From NCBI RefSeq assembly GCF_003096415.1, contig NZ_QEKH01000024.1, positions 1-64,000 on the forward strand: DNA of 64,000 bases, written 5' to 3'. Position numbers and translations under genes: made by a program. Under the pieces are notes generated by a model. The model did not search any database and was not told the origin of the DNA. It saw only the letters and a list, made by a program, of their open reading frames with translations. Every line of letters begins with the position of its first letter. The stretch's first letter is position 1. The DNA is from Victivallis vadensis. GTDB taxonomy: Bacteria > Verrucomicrobiota > Lentisphaeria > Victivallales > Victivallaceae. This document shows, piece after piece, positions 61,648 through 64,000 of the stretch.

Positions 61648-63243
61648 ATGAGCAGGGAATTTCAGTCGTTTCACATTACGGCCTCAAGCGACCCCGTCGC
61701 CGGGCGTATCCTGCGGGAGCGGCTGACGGAACGCGGCCTTGCGGAGGAGCAGTCCGGCCTGAAGATCGAACTGGCCGTGAAGCCGGAACTGGCCGCGGAA
61801 AGTTTTGCGCTGCACTGTGAACCGGAGCGCGCATACGCATCCGTCGCCGGCGGCGACCTGCTCGGCCTCCTGTACGGCGTGGGGAAGTTCCTGCGTTCGC
61901 AGCGGTGGCGGGCGGGCGGGTTCGGCTGTTCCGCACTGAAGCTCGCGGAAAAGCCTGAAAGACGGCTGCGCCAGGTCTATTGCGCCGGGCATTTCCACAA
62001 TTTCTGGCAGGTCGCGCCGGAGCCGGTGCAGCGGCGCTGCCTTGAGGACCTCGTACTGTGGGGCGCGAATTCCGTGCATCTGCTGATCCTGCCGGTGATC
62101 GACTTCGACGACGACTGGGAGAATCCGCAGCTCAAGGCGCAGATGGATAAGATGGCGGCGCTGGTGCGCTCCTTCGCCGCGATCGGCCTGAAGATTTCGA
62201 CGGACGTGTATGTGAACCAGTCCTTCCGCAATACGCCGAAGGAGCTGTACGCCAGGCCGAACACCGATCCCAGACGGGGCAACAACGGCCGGAACGTCTG
62301 CATCTCCAAGCCGGAGGGACACGAATATGTGATGCGCAATTTCCGGAACTATCTGGAGCGGGTCAGGGATCTGCCGATCCATTTCTGGCGCTTCTGGCCC
62401 TATGACGAAGGCGGCTGCACCTGCGAGGCGTGTTCGCCGTGGGGCAGCAACGGTTTCCTGCGGACGGCGGAGGAGATGGCGCGTGAAATCCGCGCGGTGC
62501 GGTCGGACGCGCGCTTTATCGTCTCCACCTGGACCTTCGACCGGCAGGAGTGGGAGGGGCTGGCCGCCCGCATGAGGGAAAATCCGTGGATCGATTACGT
62601 GGTCGCGGACGGGCACGGCGACTTTCCCCGCTGGCCGCTGGAACATGAGCTGCCGGGCGGCGTGCCGCTGATCACGTTTCCGGAAATCAGCATGTGGGGG
62701 CTGGGGCCGTGGGGCGGCTTCGGCGCAACCGTCCTGCCCCGGCATTTCACCGGTTTGTGGAATCAGGTGAAGGGAAAGGCGCAGGGCTGCATGCTCTACT
62801 CCGAGGGCATCTACGAGGACCTCAACAAAGTGATCGAGCTGCAGTTCTACTGGAACGACCGTCCCGCGGAAGCGACCCTGCGCGAATACGCCGATTACGA
62901 GCTTTACGGCGCGGACCCGGAGGAGTTTCTCGCCCTCTGCCGCCTGTTGGAACTCGACCATGTCAACGATCCGGACGCGGCTCCGGCGGGACTGGCGCAG
63001 AAGGCGCTGGCGCTGGCGGAAAAGCTGGATGCGGCCCTGCCGGAAGCCGGCCGCCGGAGCTGGCGCTGGCGGCTGATCTATCTGCGCGCCGTACTCGATG
63101 TGGAGCGTCTGGTCGGCCGGACCGTGCAGTCCGAAACCGCCGTCGCCGCGCTTCGTGAGCTGATCGCACTCTACGGCCTGCCGAAATATTCCGAAGAACT
63201 CGGACCGATGCACCGCGCGATCCGGCCGCCGCTGTATGAATGA
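61648..63243 (+). CDS. Glycosidase-like protein, family uncertain
   Basis: 531 residues without a clear signal peptide. The N-terminal 110 residues resemble the alpha/beta domain that precedes the barrel in GH20, GH67 and GH84 enzymes (YASVAGGDLLGLLYGVGKFL). The following region looks like a barrel (GANSVHLLILPVIDFDDDW; FWRFWPYDEGGCTCEAC, with acidic residues at its strand end; CMLYSEGIYEDLNKVI). I cannot place it in a known family by eye. It ends the fifth cassette, 13 bp after the GH-A enzyme, and probably handles its product in the cytoplasm. Confidence 0.72.
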   Translation: MSREFQSFHITASSDPVAGRILRERLTERGLAEEQSGLKIELAVKPELAAESFALHCEPERAYASVAGGDLLGLLYGVGKFLRSQRWRAGGFGCSALKLAEKPERRLRQVYCAGHFHNFWQVAPEPVQRRCLEDLVLWGANSVHLLILPVIDFDDDWENPQLKAQMDKMAALVRSFAAIGLKISTDVYVNQSFRNTPKELYARPNTDPRRGNNGRNVCISKPEGHEYVMRNFRNYLERVRDLPIHFWRFWPYDEGGCTCEACSPWGSNGFLRTAEEMAREIRAVRSDARFIVSTWTFDRQEWEGLAARMRENPWIDYVVADGHGDFPRWPLEHELPGGVPLITFPEISMWGLGPWGGFGATVLPRHFTGLWNQVKGKAQGCMLYSEGIYEDLNKVIELQFYWNDRPAEATLREYADYELYGADPEEFLALCRLLELDHVNDPDAAPAGLAQKALALAEKLDAALPEAGRRSWRWRLIYLRAVLDVERLVGRTVQSETAVAALRELIALYGLPKYSEELGPMHRAIRPPLYE

Positions 63244-63272
63244 CCCTGAAAGGGACTCGCCGGAGGCGAAGG

Positions 63273-64000
63273 CTACAGCTTCGCAAGTGAATAGAGAATG
63301 ATGCCGGCAGCCATCAGGATGGCCGCGGCGGCGCGGCGGAGCCACATCGCGCGGCTGATCCGGGCGTCGAGCCTGCCGAAACCGTAGTGCAGCAGCAGGA
63401 TGCCGAGCGCGATCGAGATCAGCCCGCGGCTGGCCTGTATCACGTTGCCGAACACGGTGCCGAGCAAACCGAAGCAGACGAAAAGCGCCACCTGCGACAG
63501 ATACCAGCTTACCGCGAACGGGGCAGCTTTCACGAACTGCCGGGTGCTCCAGCGGAACCGGGCCAGCAGCGGCAGCGTCAGGATGCCGAGCACGGCGTAG
63601 CAGACGGTGCCGATCGCGAAACTGTCCCGGATGATATTGCCGCTTTTCGGCAGCAGCACCAGCCGGGTTTCGACCATGTCGGTCAGCGAGTAGGCGACCA
63701 GGGTGACCAGCAGCCAGAAAAGCCCTTTGCGGGTGAAGTGCGCGCCGCCGCTCCAGTTCATGCCGACCGCCGCGACCGTGCTGAGCAGCACGGCGAACCA
63801 TTGCAGTCCGGAAAGCGGCGTTCCGGCGAACAGCACGCAGATCATCGCCAGCACCAGAATCTTGAGGCCGAGCAGCGACGACATCCGGCTCGCTTCGATC
63901 GAGCGCAGCGTGGTGAAGAAGCCGATCTGCCCCACGGTGAAACAGCCGATCCACGCGATCACCCACAGGATGAATTCCGGCAGGCACTCCAGCAGCTGAG
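63273..64000 (-). CDS. DMT/EamA-type transporter, 5' end outside the window
   Basis: At least 240 residues with about eight hydrophobic helices (for example FTVGQIGFFTTLRSIEASRMSSLLG and FVCFGLLGTVFGNVIQASRGLISIALGILLLHYG). The frame stays open to the window edge, and family members have about 300 residues and ten helices, so the N-terminal helices lie beyond 64000. The family exports or imports small metabolites such as sugars or amino acids. It converges on the fifth cassette with a 29-bp gap. Confidence 0.8.
   Translation of the reverse strand, partial: QLLECLPEFILWVIAWIGCFTVGQIGFFTTLRSIEASRMSSLLGLKILVLAMICVLFAGTPLSGLQWFAVLLSTVAAVGMNWSGGAHFTRKGLFWLLVTLVAYSLTDMVETRLVLLPKSGNIIRDSFAIGTVCYAVLGILTLPLLARFRWSTRQFVKAAPFAVSWYLSQVALFVCFGLLGTVFGNVIQASRGLISIALGILLLHYGFGRLDARISRAMWLRRAAAAILMAAGIILYSLAKL

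Overview
The window looks like chromosomal DNA of a Lentisphaerota bacterium, most likely close to Victivallis. This is an inference from content, not from a search. The DNA is GC-rich (about 60 percent by eye). It has five single-pseudopilin genes that share the FTLIELLVV leader and the H-X9-DG C-terminal motif typical of Lentisphaerota and Planctomycetota, many secreted polysaccharide-degrading enzymes, and a fermentative AdhE. Most genes are intact, tightly packed and housekeeping-like. No rRNA, CRISPR, phage or transposase gene was seen; one tRNA (Pro, TGG) was found.

Layout. 214-4405 (-): a GntR/PBP-type regulator, a pseudopilin and a heparinase-like lyase. 4588-5078: a small membrane protein and tRNA-Pro. 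5141-12835 (-): a Tad-like assembly operon (CpaB, an FHA-CpaF fusion, TadB, TadC, DUF192, an FHA protein and a PEGA lipoprotein) without pilin, secretin or prepilin peptidase. 12980-17806 (-): a calcium-type P-ATPase, an acyltransferase, endonuclease III and HisH. 17977-23734 (-): a D-aminoacylase-like amidohydrolase and a large glycogen debranching enzyme. 23893-25986 (+): a Prc-type protease. 26115-33188 (-): MgtC, then an operon running from an FCD regulator through an HpaI-type aldolase, a pseudopilin and a sialidase-like protein to an SSS symporter. 33345-34907: two divergent unusual regulators. 35020-37656 (-): AdhE. 37903-42873 (+): a small acidic protein, DAHP synthase, rhamnulokinase and a solute-binding protein. 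43636-49124 (+) and 49190-53496 (+): two further regulator-pseudopilin-glycosidase cassettes. 54037-57684 (-): the fatty-acid genes fabD, fabG, acpP and fabF. 57911-63243 (+): a fifth cassette. The last gene is a DMT-type transporter cut by the window edge.

Main observation. Five times in 64 kb the same module appears: one sugar-responsive-type GntR regulator, then one H-X9-DG pseudopilin, then one or two exported carbohydrate-active enzymes. Each regulator has a recognisable sigma-70-like promoter, four of them with a candidate operator on it. In one cassette the same palindrome sits on both the regulator promoter and the pseudopilin-enzyme promoter. This suggests a polysaccharide-utilisation strategy in which each locus carries its own dedicated pseudopilin instead of a SusC/SusD pair. 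The role of the pseudopilins is inference. A second theme is repetitive DNA: a 129-bp in-frame tandem repeat has expanded the leader of one prepilin to 211 residues, and MITE-like or REP-like elements occupy the two largest gene-free gaps.
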